Shown here: positions 8,457 through 16,494 of the stretch, piece by piece
Numbering within the stretch: the stretch's first letter is position 1
Layout: every line of letters starts with the position of its first letter
From: Nostoc sp. LPT
GTDB lineage: Bacteria; Cyanobacteriota; Cyanobacteriia; Cyanobacteriales; Nostocaceae
Direction of reading: 5' to 3'
Length of the DNA: 64,000 nucleotides
Assembly: GCF_017115165.1 (NCBI RefSeq)
Contig: NZ_JABXKF010000058.1
Span: 1 to 64,000 of the forward strand
Made by a program: the position numbers and the translations under genes
The notes under the pieces: generated by a model
The model's input: only the letters and a program-made list of their open reading frames with translations
The model's database searches: none
Told to the model about the DNA's origin: nothing

Positions 8457-10292
8457 ATGGACGATATATTTAAAGGATTTGAACAGCTATTAGAAATTGC
8501 TAAAGCTTTAGAAGAAAAAGTAGAGAAAGGGGAGTTAAAAACTTCTATTCAAATTCAGTCTCATCATCTCAGTAGTATTCCCCGGCAAGGCAATATTCCC
8601 AGAAAAAGTAGTTCCAGCCGAGTCCAATCCAATTCCACCGTTGGCACCACCAATACATCTACACCAACGGATGATGCTGATGTCACCCCACCATCAGCTC
8701 GAACGAACTCAAAAGCTTCTTGGCAACATGTCGGCGGCTTGGCTGATATTCTCAAAGAAATCAGAGAGTTAGTCGAAATTCCCCTTAAACGTCCAGATTT
8801 ATTGGTGAAATTAGGGTTAGAGCCTCTGCGTGGAGTTTTGCTAGTAGGCCCGCCCGGTACGGGAAAAACTTTAACAGCCCGTGTTTTGGCAGAAGAGTTA
8901 GAGTTAAACTACATTGCCATCAATGGCCCAGAGGTGATGAGCAAGTATTACGGGGAAGCAGAAGCTCGTTTACGAAGCATTTTTGAGAAAGCAACTCGTT
9001 CTGCTCCCTGTCTGATATTTATAGATGAAATTGACAGTCTGGCCCCAGATCGCAGCCAAGTAGAAGGTGAAGTTGAAAAAAGACTAGTGGCACAATTGCT
9101 TGGGTTAATGGATGGGTTTGCCAAAACGGAGGGCGTACTTGTATTAGCGGCAACAAATCGTCCCGATTATCTCGATCCGGCGCTGCGTCGTCCGGGACGC
9201 TTCGATCGCGAAGTTCATTTTCGGGTTCCCGATCGCGATGGACGATTGGAAATTCTCACGATTTTGACAAGTGCTATGCCCTTGGAGACTTCAGTGAATT
9301 TAGGAGCGATCGCTGATTTAGCAGTCGGATTTGTCGGTGCCGATATCAAAGCTCTTTGTCAAAAAGCAGCCTACATTGCCCTTCGTCGTCAAGTCCCCTC
9401 GCTCAACAGTCCCGTTCCTGAGAACATGACTATCATCCAGCAGGATTTTCTCGAAGCAATTAAGGAGATAAAACCCTCAGTTCTTAGGGCTGTAGCAATT
9501 GAAGCACCAAGTGTCAGTTGGGATGACATTGGTGGTTTGGATAACGTTAAACAAAAACTTCAAGAATCTGTTGAAGGCGCACTCCTCTATCCCGAACTAT
9601 ACGAGCAAACCAAAGCCAAGCCTCCTCGTGGAATTCTGTTGTGGGGGCCGCCAGGAACGGGAAAAACATTACTTGCAAAAGCGATCGCTTCCCAGGCTAG
9701 AGCCAACTTTATTGCGGTGAATGGCCCGGAATTACTAAGCCGATGGGTAGGTGCCGCAGAACAGGCAGTCAGAGAACTCTTTCGCAAAGCTCGGCAAGCA
9801 GCTCCTTGCGTTGTGTTTGTAGATGAAATTGATACCTTGGCACCAGCACGGGGACGATTCAGTGGTGATTCTGGAGTTAGCGATCGCGTTGTTGGTCAAC
9901 TGCTCACGGAACTGGATGGGTTGCATGAATGCCCGAAAGTACTGTTAGTAGGAGCAACCAATCGTCCAGAAACGCTCGATCCTGCCTTGCTCAGAGCGGG
10001 AAGATTGGACTTACAAATAAAAATCGATCTACCAGATCGAGCCAGCCGATTAGCGATTTTACAAGTTCACAATCTAGATCGTCCCCTGGTTGATGTCGAT
10101 TTAGAAATCTGGGCGACAGTTACCGAGGATTGGAATGGGGCAGACTTGGCTTTGTTGAGCAATCAAGCTGCTTTAAGCGCAATTCGTCGATACCGCGCCC
10201 AGGAATTGAGTGACTCCAGCCTGATTCAGATTACAAATGATGATTTCCAAGTTACATACCAAATGCTTGCTAATCAGCATCAATCTCAATAG
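8457..10292 (+). CDS. Two-domain AAA+ ATPase, CDC48/VAT type, in gas-vesicle cluster
   Basis: A 611-residue protein with two tandem AAA+ modules. Walker A (GPPGTGKT) occurs at about 131-138 and again at about 397-404. Walker B segments are FIDEIDSLAP and FVDEIDTLAP, each followed by sensor (ATNRPDYLDP, ATNRPETLDP) and arginine-finger regions (RRPGRFDRE, LRAGRLDLQ). The N-terminal 85 residues are a charged helix plus a Ser/Thr-rich linker and do not resemble the CDC48 N-domain. CDC48-type ATPases unfold or segregate proteins using ATP. Its place between gvpF and a second gvpF/L gene suggests a chaperone role in vesicle assembly or turnover; this is inferred from position. Confidence 0.88.
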   Translation: MDDIFKGFEQLLEIAKALEEKVEKGELKTSIQIQSHHLSSIPRQGNIPRKSSSSRVQSNSTVGTTNTSTPTDDADVTPPSARTNSKASWQHVGGLADILKEIRELVEIPLKRPDLLVKLGLEPLRGVLLVGPPGTGKTLTARVLAEELELNYIAINGPEVMSKYYGEAEARLRSIFEKATRSAPCLIFIDEIDSLAPDRSQVEGEVEKRLVAQLLGLMDGFAKTEGVLVLAATNRPDYLDPALRRPGRFDREVHFRVPDRDGRLEILTILTSAMPLETSVNLGAIADLAVGFVGADIKALCQKAAYIALRRQVPSLNSPVPENMTIIQQDFLEAIKEIKPSVLRAVAIEAPSVSWDDIGGLDNVKQKLQESVEGALLYPELYEQTKAKPPRGILLWGPPGTGKTLLAKAIASQARANFIAVNGPELLSRWVGAAEQAVRELFRKARQAAPCVVFVDEIDTLAPARGRFSGDSGVSDRVVGQLLTELDGLHECPKVLLVGATNRPETLDPALLRAGRLDLQIKIDLPDRASRLAILQVHNLDRPLVDVDLEIWATVTEDWNGADLALLSNQAALSAIRRYRAQELSDSSLIQITNDDFQVTYQMLANQHQSQ

Positions 10293-10717
10293 AAGGCAGA
10301 AGGCAGGATAGCACAGCGTAAAGCCTTCTCTTCTCTTTCAGAGACGCTAACGCGAACGAGAGGCTTCTCTTTCAGAGACGCTAACGTGAACGCCAACGGC
10401 ATGGCTTCGCTTAGAGCGAGTCCGCGTACTCTGTAAGAGTTGCAAGCTACGCGCAGCGTCTCGTAGAGAGCGTCGGCAGAAGGCAGAAGGAAGAGGTAAG
10501 AATTTTCATGCTTGATTGTGCCAAAACTAGGCATGAATAGCTTACTTGAAAAAACGCAGAAGTTCAGAGCGGAAGCTATTTAAGTAGAACGGTGCAAATA
10601 AACAGAACTATGTAACTAAAAGTAAATTTAACTAAAACCCTCTTCTCTTGTGCCTCTTACCTTCTGCCTTCTGTATCGTGCCTCATCCCAACTACAAATA
10701 TTCACGCCGACCTACTT
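10293..10717 (+). other. Repeat-rich intergenic region before second gvpF/L
   Basis: No gene is supported in these 425 bases. At about 10319-10475 there are several copies of a short dispersed repeat family (TTTCAGAGACGCTAACG, GCAGCGTCTCGTAGAGA) in direct and inverted arrangement, able to fold into hairpins. Low-complexity text such as GCCTCTTACCTTCTGCC follows at about 10650. A promoter for the next gene may lie in 10560-10700 but no clear -10/-35 pair was recognised. Confidence 0.4.
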
Positions 10718-11407
10718 ATGTCAATATACGCTTATGCTCTTTTAGTACCGACCGCATCACCACTGGTTCTACCTTTAGGGATGGAAAGGAATATTGAACT
10801 CGTTTACTCTTCTGGTTTGGGCGCGATCGTAGAAGCGGAAATCTCATTGGAGGCAATACAGGCAAAGGATGAGCGTTTGCTTCAAGCTGTATTAAACCAC
10901 GATCGCGTAATTCGAGAACTTTTTCAACAAACTCCCCTGCTTCCTCTACGCTTTGGGAGCGGTTTTACCTCTGTAGAAAAACTGCTGAATCATCTAGAAC
11001 AGCACCAAGAGCAATATCTAGAAACCCTAACTCAGCTAGCAGACAAAGTTGAGTTCACTTTAAAAGCTACACCCTGTGATTTGCATGACGATTCTGACAC
11101 TATTGATGCTAGGGGAAAAGCCTATTTATTAGCTAAAAAACAACGCTACCAAACACAGCAAGCATTTCAAACACAACAATGCGAACAGTGGGAACTCTTG
11201 AACCAGTTAATTCTCAAAACATATACAAATGTTATCTGTGAGACTCGACAGCCAGATGTGCGGCAAATCCACTTTTTGGCACAGCGCAACGATTCAACGC
11301 TCAGTACGCAGCAATTTTCCCTCTGGCAAGTACAATGCTCGCACTGGCAGTTGGCACTGAGCGAACCTCTACCACCCTATCATTTTCTCAAAAATACTCT
11401 CATATAA
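10718..11407 (+). CDS. gvpL: Second GvpF/GvpL family gas vesicle protein
   Basis: A 229-residue protein of the GvpF/L family, divergent from the GvpF at 7456. It starts MSIYAYALL, and its family core includes VLNHDRVIRELFQQTPLLPLR and FGSGFTSVEKLLNHLE. The C-terminal half is Gln-rich and ends with LPPYHFLKN in place of the usual PY.F motif. Two GvpF/L paralogues per cluster are common. The symbol gvpL is used for the second copy and is provisional. The gene stands alone between two repeat-rich gaps, so it may have its own promoter. Confidence 0.82.
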   Translation: MSIYAYALLVPTASPLVLPLGMERNIELVYSSGLGAIVEAEISLEAIQAKDERLLQAVLNHDRVIRELFQQTPLLPLRFGSGFTSVEKLLNHLEQHQEQYLETLTQLADKVEFTLKATPCDLHDDSDTIDARGKAYLLAKKQRYQTQQAFQTQQCEQWELLNQLILKTYTNVICETRQPDVRQIHFLAQRNDSTLSTQQFSLWQVQCSHWQLALSEPLPPYHFLKNTLI

Positions 11408-12042
11408 ATTCATAAAAAATAAGATTTAAAACTTTCCCAGAAAAAATAAAGGTGAGCTGATTTTTTCTTTAATTTTTTCTAAAAAAATAGTAACTGCCTA
11501 GCTGGTAGTATTTGAAGAAAGGAAACCAGAGACATTACCTTGTAAAGCCTCAGTAATAACTTCCAAGAGATTCAGACCATGCTTATACCAATTCTCTACG
11601 AAGATGCGCCTAATTATTTTGGGACATAGCGAATTATCTTCAGAAAACCTCTGTGTACCTTTGCGCTAACCTCTGCGTACCTTTGCGTTGAAAAAAAGCT
11701 AGAATTTGGCGCAGCTTTACAAAGAAACGGTATTAGAAGCAGTAGAGACAAAAAAACGGATATTGGCGAATGAAACCGCAAAATTGAATCAGCCAAAGCC
11801 ACCGGAAATTTTCTGCTTACACCTACCATATTTTTTCCTTGATAGGAATCATCTTTACCTTCTTACCTGGGCAGTTACAAAAAATATTGTTAACTTTTTA
11901 GGATTTTTTTATTTTCTTATATTTATCTGATATTTTTGGGAACACTAAACCCAGGAAGAATAAAACACATTGTGTAAATTTTACCTATTGCTCAATCAGA
12001 GCAGGATGAAATCAATAATTAGAATTGTGAGAGCAAAAGAAA
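11408..12042 (+). other. Long gap upstream of gvpA, probable promoter region
   Basis: These 635 bases have no convincing gene. At about 11706-11830 a stretch reads as YKETVLEAVETKKRILANE and so on, up to a TTTTTTCC run. It has no start signal and no recognised family, so it could be a decayed gene end. The sequence CCTCTGTGTACCTTTGCG repeats in variant form near 11650-11690. The final 150 bases are AT-rich and should carry the promoter of gvpA, a gene expected to be very strongly expressed. GAGAG at 12029-12033 is a plausible ribosome binding site. Confidence 0.4.
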
Positions 12043-12264
12043 ATGGCTGTTGAAAAAGTTAACTCATCTTCAAGTCTGGCTGAAGTTATTGACCGCATTT
12101 TGGACAAAGGAATTGTAGTTGATGCTTGGGTACGTGTTTCTTTAGTTGGTATTGAACTGCTATCAATAGAAGCTCGGATTGTGATTGCTTCAGTTGAAAC
12201 TTACTTAAGATATGCCGAGGCAGTTGGTTTAACATCTCAGGCTGCTGTTCCATCTGCTGCTTAA
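12043..12264 (+). CDS. gvpA: Major gas vesicle shell protein GvpA
   Basis: A 73-residue protein with the near-invariant GvpA sequence: [38 protein letters not shown] and [18 protein letters not shown]. GvpA forms the ribs of the hollow gas-filled protein vesicle that gives buoyancy. Only one copy is present here, while several planktonic cyanobacteria carry tandem copies. It is followed after a hairpin by a GvpC-like gene, the usual gvpA-gvpC order, but unusually lies downstream of the gvpN-J-K-F genes. Identity is essentially certain. Confidence 0.98.
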   Translation: MAVEKVNSSSSLAEVIDRILDKGIVVDAWVRVSLVGIELLSIEARIVIASVETYLRYAEAVGLTSQAAVPSAA

Positions 12265-12281
12265 CAGCACATTAGAAAAAG

Positions 12282-12298
12282 GGAGTCTTCATGGCTCC
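12282..12298 (+). terminator. Hairpin between gvpA and the gvpC-like gene
   Basis: GGAGTC and GGCTCC form a 6-bp stem (one T-G wobble) around a TTCAT loop, followed by TATTTAATATTTTT. It is a weak or partial terminator that would let most transcripts end after gvpA and some read into the gvpC-like gene, consistent with the need for far more GvpA than GvpC. Confidence 0.5.
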
Positions 12299-12339
12299 TA
12301 TTTAATATTTTTAGTTTACAAAATAGGATATTCCATCTG

Positions 12340-13047
12340 ATGGCTCTCAAGAATTTATGGGAACAAGAGCGATCGCAGCGATTGCAAATAACTGCTGAAC
12401 GCCGTCAACAAGTTAACCAGTGGAAACAGCTAACTCAACAAGAACTTCAGCTGCAAGCAGATTTGCTTCATCAAGACTTGAGCAGTTTTGTTACCAGCCT
12501 TGACAACAACAGAAAGTTACAACAGCAGCAATTTCAGCAAGAGATTGTAGAGCGGCAATTGGAAATATTACAAATAAAAACAGATGTCTGGCAACGCCAG
12601 CAAGAATACCGCCAACAGCGGGCAGCAAAGGCTCAGGCATTATTCCAAAACTTGCAAAATTTTCGGGCAATCTTACATAACAGTGTTTGGGGCGATTACA
12701 GTGATGAACAAGCTGTTTCCTCGACTCCTGCTAAAGAAGAGAAATTAGTTGTAACAGTTCCAAAATGGTCAATCTCCCGTTCTGCAATTAAAGCTACTGG
12801 TATTCGTCCTTCCGTCAATACCATGACTAAGAAAGTGCCTGCCTTGAATGCAGATTCTGTTAAATCTAAAGTGCTGCAATACATTCAGCAAGCTGAAGGA
12901 GCTACTCTGATAGAAATTGAAGAGGTGATAGGCTTAAGTCGGGTGCAAACGATAGATATCCTGCGCTCCTCGATCAAGCAAGGGGTACTAGAACAACGCG
13001 ATCGCCAATACTTTATTCGGCAACCAGCAATTTCTTCACAAACTTAA
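12340..13047 (+). CDS. gvpC: GvpC-like gas vesicle protein with C-terminal winged-helix domain
   Basis: A 235-residue protein directly after gvpA. Residues 1-120 are an amphipathic, Gln-rich helical region resembling diverged GvpC repeats (LLHQDLSSFVTSLDNN, QLEILQIKTDVWQRQQ, AQALFQNLQNFRAIL). It ends in NFRAILHNSVWG, comparable to the KFRQDLFVSIFG ending of GvpC. GvpC wraps the outer surface of the vesicle and strengthens it. Residues about 165-230 (SVKSKVLQYIQQ..TLIEIEEVIGLSRVQTIDIL..QGVLEQRDRQYF) look like a winged helix, which classical GvpC lacks. The linker between the parts is Lys/Ser/Pro-rich. The GvpC call depends on position and helix pattern; the fused domain is what I see. Confidence 0.65.
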   Translation: MALKNLWEQERSQRLQITAERRQQVNQWKQLTQQELQLQADLLHQDLSSFVTSLDNNRKLQQQQFQQEIVERQLEILQIKTDVWQRQQEYRQQRAAKAQALFQNLQNFRAILHNSVWGDYSDEQAVSSTPAKEEKLVVTVPKWSISRSAIKATGIRPSVNTMTKKVPALNADSVKSKVLQYIQQAEGATLIEIEEVIGLSRVQTIDILRSSIKQGVLEQRDRQYFIRQPAISSQT

Positions 13048-13422
13048 TTCAAGCTCATTTTTTGTATTTGCAGACTAGCAATTGGGCGATCGTTTGTGTC
13101 TATCGCCTTAAGCAGCATAGTACACAATCGATAAGCATTAAAGCTGGTCTATGCTTTGTAGTATTCAACATTTCCATTTTTATTAAGGTCTGTATTGCAA
13201 CTACATCTATACAAGCAATTTGCTCAGTAGATGTGACATAAAAAAGTAATATAGTTAACCTACTAATACTTAGAAAAAGGGCTTAAATCTTTGTTCAAGC
13301 TTCCGGCTTTGAACTTTAAAAATGTTCGGATTGGAAAGGGATATAACAAGCTGGGGTAGCTCAATCGAGGTTTTGAACTGTGCTATTGGCGATCGCACGA
13401 TGAAGTTAGTAAGCTGGATTGT
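13048..13422 (+). other. Intergenic region between gas-vesicle and phototaxis genes
   Basis: About 375 bases without a gene. GGCGAT at 13085 and ATCGCC at 13102-13107 form a 6-bp stem with an 11-base loop just after the gvpC-like stop, a possible weak terminator without a T run. The region from 13130 to 13400 is the likely promoter area of the phototaxis operon, but I recognise no specific sigma-factor box. Confidence 0.35.
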
Positions 13423-14808
13423 TTGAGAAATTCTAATGTAAATGCAAAACTCAAGATATATAAAGAGGTGCGATCCATTGTGAATCAATTGATCGAGCAA
13501 CTTCAAACTAAATTATTCACAGGCAGGCTGAATCTTGAAGCCAGAGATGGGTCGGCTTGGACGCTATATTTTCGTTTAGGACGATTAATTTGGCAGGCTG
13601 GCGGTTATAATGCCAATGAGCGATGGCGACGATACTTGTCGCAGTACTGTTCTAATCTGGATGTGACACAGTTGGAGCGGCTTGTCTCTCCCCAGGAAAA
13701 TTATCGCGAGTATTGCATTCTTGCTAAGTTGCGAGAACAAAAATTAATCGAACAACAACAACTTGTTAATCTGATTACAAGCTTAATAGCTGAAGTCCTG
13801 TTTGATATAATGCAGTACATTGAAGCCAAAAGAAATGGCGACAATCCAGCAGGGCAGTTGTCACATACTATCGTTGTTGGTGAAGTTCCTGGGTTTCTCC
13901 TAACTGTAATACCAACTGAGGAAGTCTTGAAACAGGCTACACAAGCCTGGCAAGAATGGCGAGATGCAGGACTGGCAAGTTACTCGCCCAATTTATTTCC
14001 TGTCATTCAACAACTTGAGCTACTCCAAGGACAAGCATCCTCTAAACAGATTATTTCTCTAGTTGATGGAACAAAAACTTTACGAGGTCTAGGGCAAAAA
14101 AGTGGTCGGGATGTCTTAGCTTTGACCCGGTTCTTGATGCCATTAGTAAAAGCAGGGGCGATCGCTTTTTCACCCACCCCAAACCTCAGGAAGGTTGGGA
14201 TTATTCAAGAAACTGGCAACCCGTCCAGTGCAGTTAATAATTCCAATTCTTCACTGAAGAGAGAAGAGGAAACTGTTATACTTGCGCCCGATTTTAAAAA
14301 AGTTGCTCCCCCAGCGACTAGTAAAGAAATTGTCAGTTCGTCTAGTGCAGTTAATAATTCTAATTCTTCACTCAAGAGAGAAGAAGACACTGTTATACAA
14401 GTTGCCCTCCCAGCAGCTAGCAAAGCAATTATTGATGTCTCAAGACCTTTAGTAGCCTGTGTGGATGATAGTCCGACTATCTGTCGCAGTTTGGAGGAAA
14501 TTCTCACCCATCAAGGTTATCGCTTTGTTGGCATTCAAGAGTCCTTGACGGCAGTTTTAAAGCTAATTAAAAGCAAGCCTGACTTCATTTTTTTGGATCT
14601 TTTAATGCCAAAAGTGAATGGCTATGAAATTTGTTCTCAAATCCGTAAAACTCCAAGTCTCAAAGATGTGCCGGTTGTGATCTTAACGGGGAAAGATGGA
14701 ATAGTAGATCGGATGCGAGCAAAATTAGTCGGGGCAACTGACTTTTTGGGTAAACCCGTAGAACAAGACAAAGTACTCAATGTGCTTCACAAGTATTTAA
14801 CCGTTTAG
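13423..14808 (+). CDS. PatA-type response regulator (PixG/PtxA-like)
   Basis: Up to 461 residues. The N-terminal DUF4388/PATAN region (about 22-235: KLFTGRLNLEARDGSAW, YFRLGRLIWQAGG) matches PatA and the phototaxis regulator PixG. A low-complexity linker follows, containing a near-duplicate NNSNSSLKREEE..V segment (residues about 273-320). The C-terminal receiver domain starts at ACVDDSPTICRSLEEIL, with phospho-acceptor Asp392 in IFLDLLMPK. The frame opens with TTG at 13423, which lacks a ribosome site. GTG at 13480 with AGAGG 9 bases upstream is the better start and gives 442 residues. It heads a chemosensory series ordered as in Synechocystis pixGHIJL. Confidence 0.85.
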   Translation: MRNSNVNAKLKIYKEVRSIVNQLIEQLQTKLFTGRLNLEARDGSAWTLYFRLGRLIWQAGGYNANERWRRYLSQYCSNLDVTQLERLVSPQENYREYCILAKLREQKLIEQQQLVNLITSLIAEVLFDIMQYIEAKRNGDNPAGQLSHTIVVGEVPGFLLTVIPTEEVLKQATQAWQEWRDAGLASYSPNLFPVIQQLELLQGQASSKQIISLVDGTKTLRGLGQKSGRDVLALTRFLMPLVKAGAIAFSPTPNLRKVGIIQETGNPSSAVNNSNSSLKREEETVILAPDFKKVAPPATSKEIVSSSSAVNNSNSSLKREEDTVIQVALPAASKAIIDVSRPLVACVDDSPTICRSLEEILTHQGYRFVGIQESLTAVLKLIKSKPDFIFLDLLMPKVNGYEICSQIRKTPSLKDVPVVILTGKDGIVDRMRAKLVGATDFLGKPVEQDKVLNVLHKYLTV

Positions 14809-14954
14809 GTTGAAGCGACAGTCATGCCGATGGCTCCCCTAGATCCATTTTTAAAACCGATTTTGGATGGGAAATTACTCTCTTAATCTGGCTTTGTATT
14901 AATTCATTTGTCGCAATTATTTTTCAAATTCTGAATTAAATAGTTAGGAAAAAA

Positions 14955-15317
14955 ATGAAAAAAGTTCTTTTAGTTGAAGATAGCCTTACAGAATCCGAAA
15001 AGATGACACGTTACCTAGAGCAAGGAGGATATTCAGTTTATGAAGTTCGCAGTGGTGAAGAGGCTCAACTCAGGTTGAAACAACAAAAACCTGACTTGAT
15101 CTTACTGGATTTGATTTTGCCAGGCCAAAGTGGATTTGAATTCTGCCGCAAGTTGAAAGCCGATCCGATAACAAAAGCAATCCCGGTAGTGATTTGCTCA
15201 ACTAAAAACACAGATGTTGATAAAACTTGGGGCACTATGAGTGGTGCCGATGGCTATTTAGTCAAACCTGTAGATGAAAATACCTTGCTCCAGACTGTTA
15301 ATAAATTTATTCGCTAA
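14955..15317 (+). CDS. CheY-like single-domain response regulator (PixH-like)
   Basis: A 120-residue stand-alone receiver domain. The acidic pair is in LLVEDSLTE (Glu8, Asp9), the phospho-acceptor is Asp52 (LLDLILPG), the conserved Ser/Thr is in VVICSTKN, and Lys is in YLVKPVDE. It has no output domain, so it acts by protein binding, probably on the type IV pilus machinery downstream of the CheA kinase. It lies between the PatA-type regulator and CheW. A ribosome site AGGAAAAAA precedes the ATG. Confidence 0.92.
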   Translation: MKKVLLVEDSLTESEKMTRYLEQGGYSVYEVRSGEEAQLRLKQQKPDLILLDLILPGQSGFEFCRKLKADPITKAIPVVICSTKNTDVDKTWGTMSGADGYLVKPVDENTLLQTVNKFIR

Positions 15318-15331
15318 AGGAAACTGGGGCA

Positions 15332-15865
15332 ATGATACAGGGCAATGATAGTTTTTCTTCGCTACCCATTAATAGCCAATTTCGACTTGAAAACTCTCCC
15401 CAAGGAAACAACCAGAGGTTTTTAAGATTTCCATTGAATGGAAAGGTAAATGGGTTACTCCCACTAGCTGATTTGCGGGGAGTAATTCAGGTTGCACTCA
15501 CCGAGATTTTACCAGTACCGCAGGTAGCAGAATTCTTGTTAGGCATAATGAATTGGCGGGGAGAAGCTATCTGGATTCTTGATTTAGCAGGTTTGTTGGG
15601 AGCAACACACTGGTGTCGGCAAGAAAGTTTGCGTAACTCTGGCATGGCGATGCTTGTTCAAGTCCAGAATCAAACCGTTGGGCTTTTGGTGGAGCAAGTC
15701 AATACCATTGAAGTTTATGACTCCCAAGAGCGGTTAGCGGTTTCGACATCGATGTTACCTGCCCGACTAGGCTCGTTCTTGCAGGGTTACTTTGTGGATT
15801 CTCAAGGTAGCCCTTTGATGTTAATTGACACCCATGTTGTGATTCAAGCCCTTCAGCCTCTGTGA
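15332..15865 (+). CDS. CheW-like adaptor protein (PixI-like)
   Basis: A 177-residue CheW-domain protein that would couple the receptor to CheA. Seen motifs include LPLADLRGVIQVALTEILP, FLLGIMNWRGEAIWILDLA and MLVQVQNQTVGLLVEQVNT, in the normal order of the fold. The first 30 residues are an unstructured leader. It begins 14 bases after the CheY-like gene, with a ribosome site AAAGGAAA. The next 629 bases interrupt the operon before the receptor gene. Confidence 0.92.
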   Translation: MIQGNDSFSSLPINSQFRLENSPQGNNQRFLRFPLNGKVNGLLPLADLRGVIQVALTEILPVPQVAEFLLGIMNWRGEAIWILDLAGLLGATHWCRQESLRNSGMAMLVQVQNQTVGLLVEQVNTIEVYDSQERLAVSTSMLPARLGSFLQGYFVDSQGSPLMLIDTHVVIQALQPL

Positions 15866-16494
15866 ACTACTTAGACTTGCCTACGGCTGAAGTTGATCGC
15901 TCCCAATTCATCGGGAATAGCCTCAAAAACTCCGTAGTTTTTTTGGTCTTACATTCCCTCCAAGGGCAGGAGTCCTGGTTCCCAAGACCCAAATCTTTTA
16001 CCCTGAGCGTAGTCCTTCGCGGAGCGTCTCGCAGAGAAGGGTTTTCTTGCAACATATACCTATTAGCTTGGTTTTCGCTTATGGCATTGATGGTCAAGAT
16101 ATCAGCTATCCTACCAGAAAATTCTGGGGATTCGTCATCCATCCAGAATTTGTTTTTACTTTGTAAAAAATCAATTCTAGATACAATCCTCATCCCCCAC
16201 TCACAATCCCCACCTTATGACATTGAAGGTGGGGACTTGCGCGATACGTTAAAGTTCAGAGCTTCCTATACAAAGCCAAGGGCGGACGCACAAAGGCTTC
16301 TGTGCGCCCAAGCCGTTCTAAAAAAGTAATACCAATTTCAAAAAAGAATGCTCCAGATACACGCTTCCAAAGCCTTGTTCTGTCTGCCTTTCTTAATGCA
16401 TGAATTTTGAATGCGTGAATTTTGAATTGGTATAAGTAGCCCACGCTCTGCATTCTATTTATTAACTCCGATAACCTTCATAGCAAGAAAGATT
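15866..16494. other. 629-bp gap inside the phototaxis operon, with relic transposon-like end
   Basis: Both strands have open stretches here, but none has a recognised family or a good start. A perfect 9-bp stem, CCCCACCTT at 16208-16216 and AAGGTGGGG at 16226-16234, resembles the subterminal hairpin at the end of IS200/IS605 elements and the TnpB-side hairpin at 31511-31527. A dispersed repeat (GCGGAGCGTCTCGCAGAGA) lies at 16019-16037. I read the region as the scar of one or more small insertions between pixI- and pixJ-like genes. ATGCATGAATTTTGAATGCG near 16396 is another short repeat. Confidence 0.4.
16208..16234. repeat. Perfect hairpin, IS200/IS605-like end relic
   Basis: A 9-bp perfect inverted repeat with a 9-base loop (ATGACATTG). 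Similar stem-loops mark the ends of cyanobacterial TnpB elements, including the intact one in this window. There is no tnpB gene next to it. Confidence 0.45.

Noticed and set aside
11706-11930. 74-codon frame upstream of gvpA
   Set aside because: No ribosome site, no recognised family, and an AT-rich tail in the expected gvpA promoter region; at most a decayed gene end.
15862-16329. 155-codon open frame on the plus strand after the CheW gene
   Set aside because: It starts on a GTG overlapping the CheW stop, has no family pattern, and covers repeats and a hairpin; the opposite strand is open as well. It looks like chance reading of a scar.
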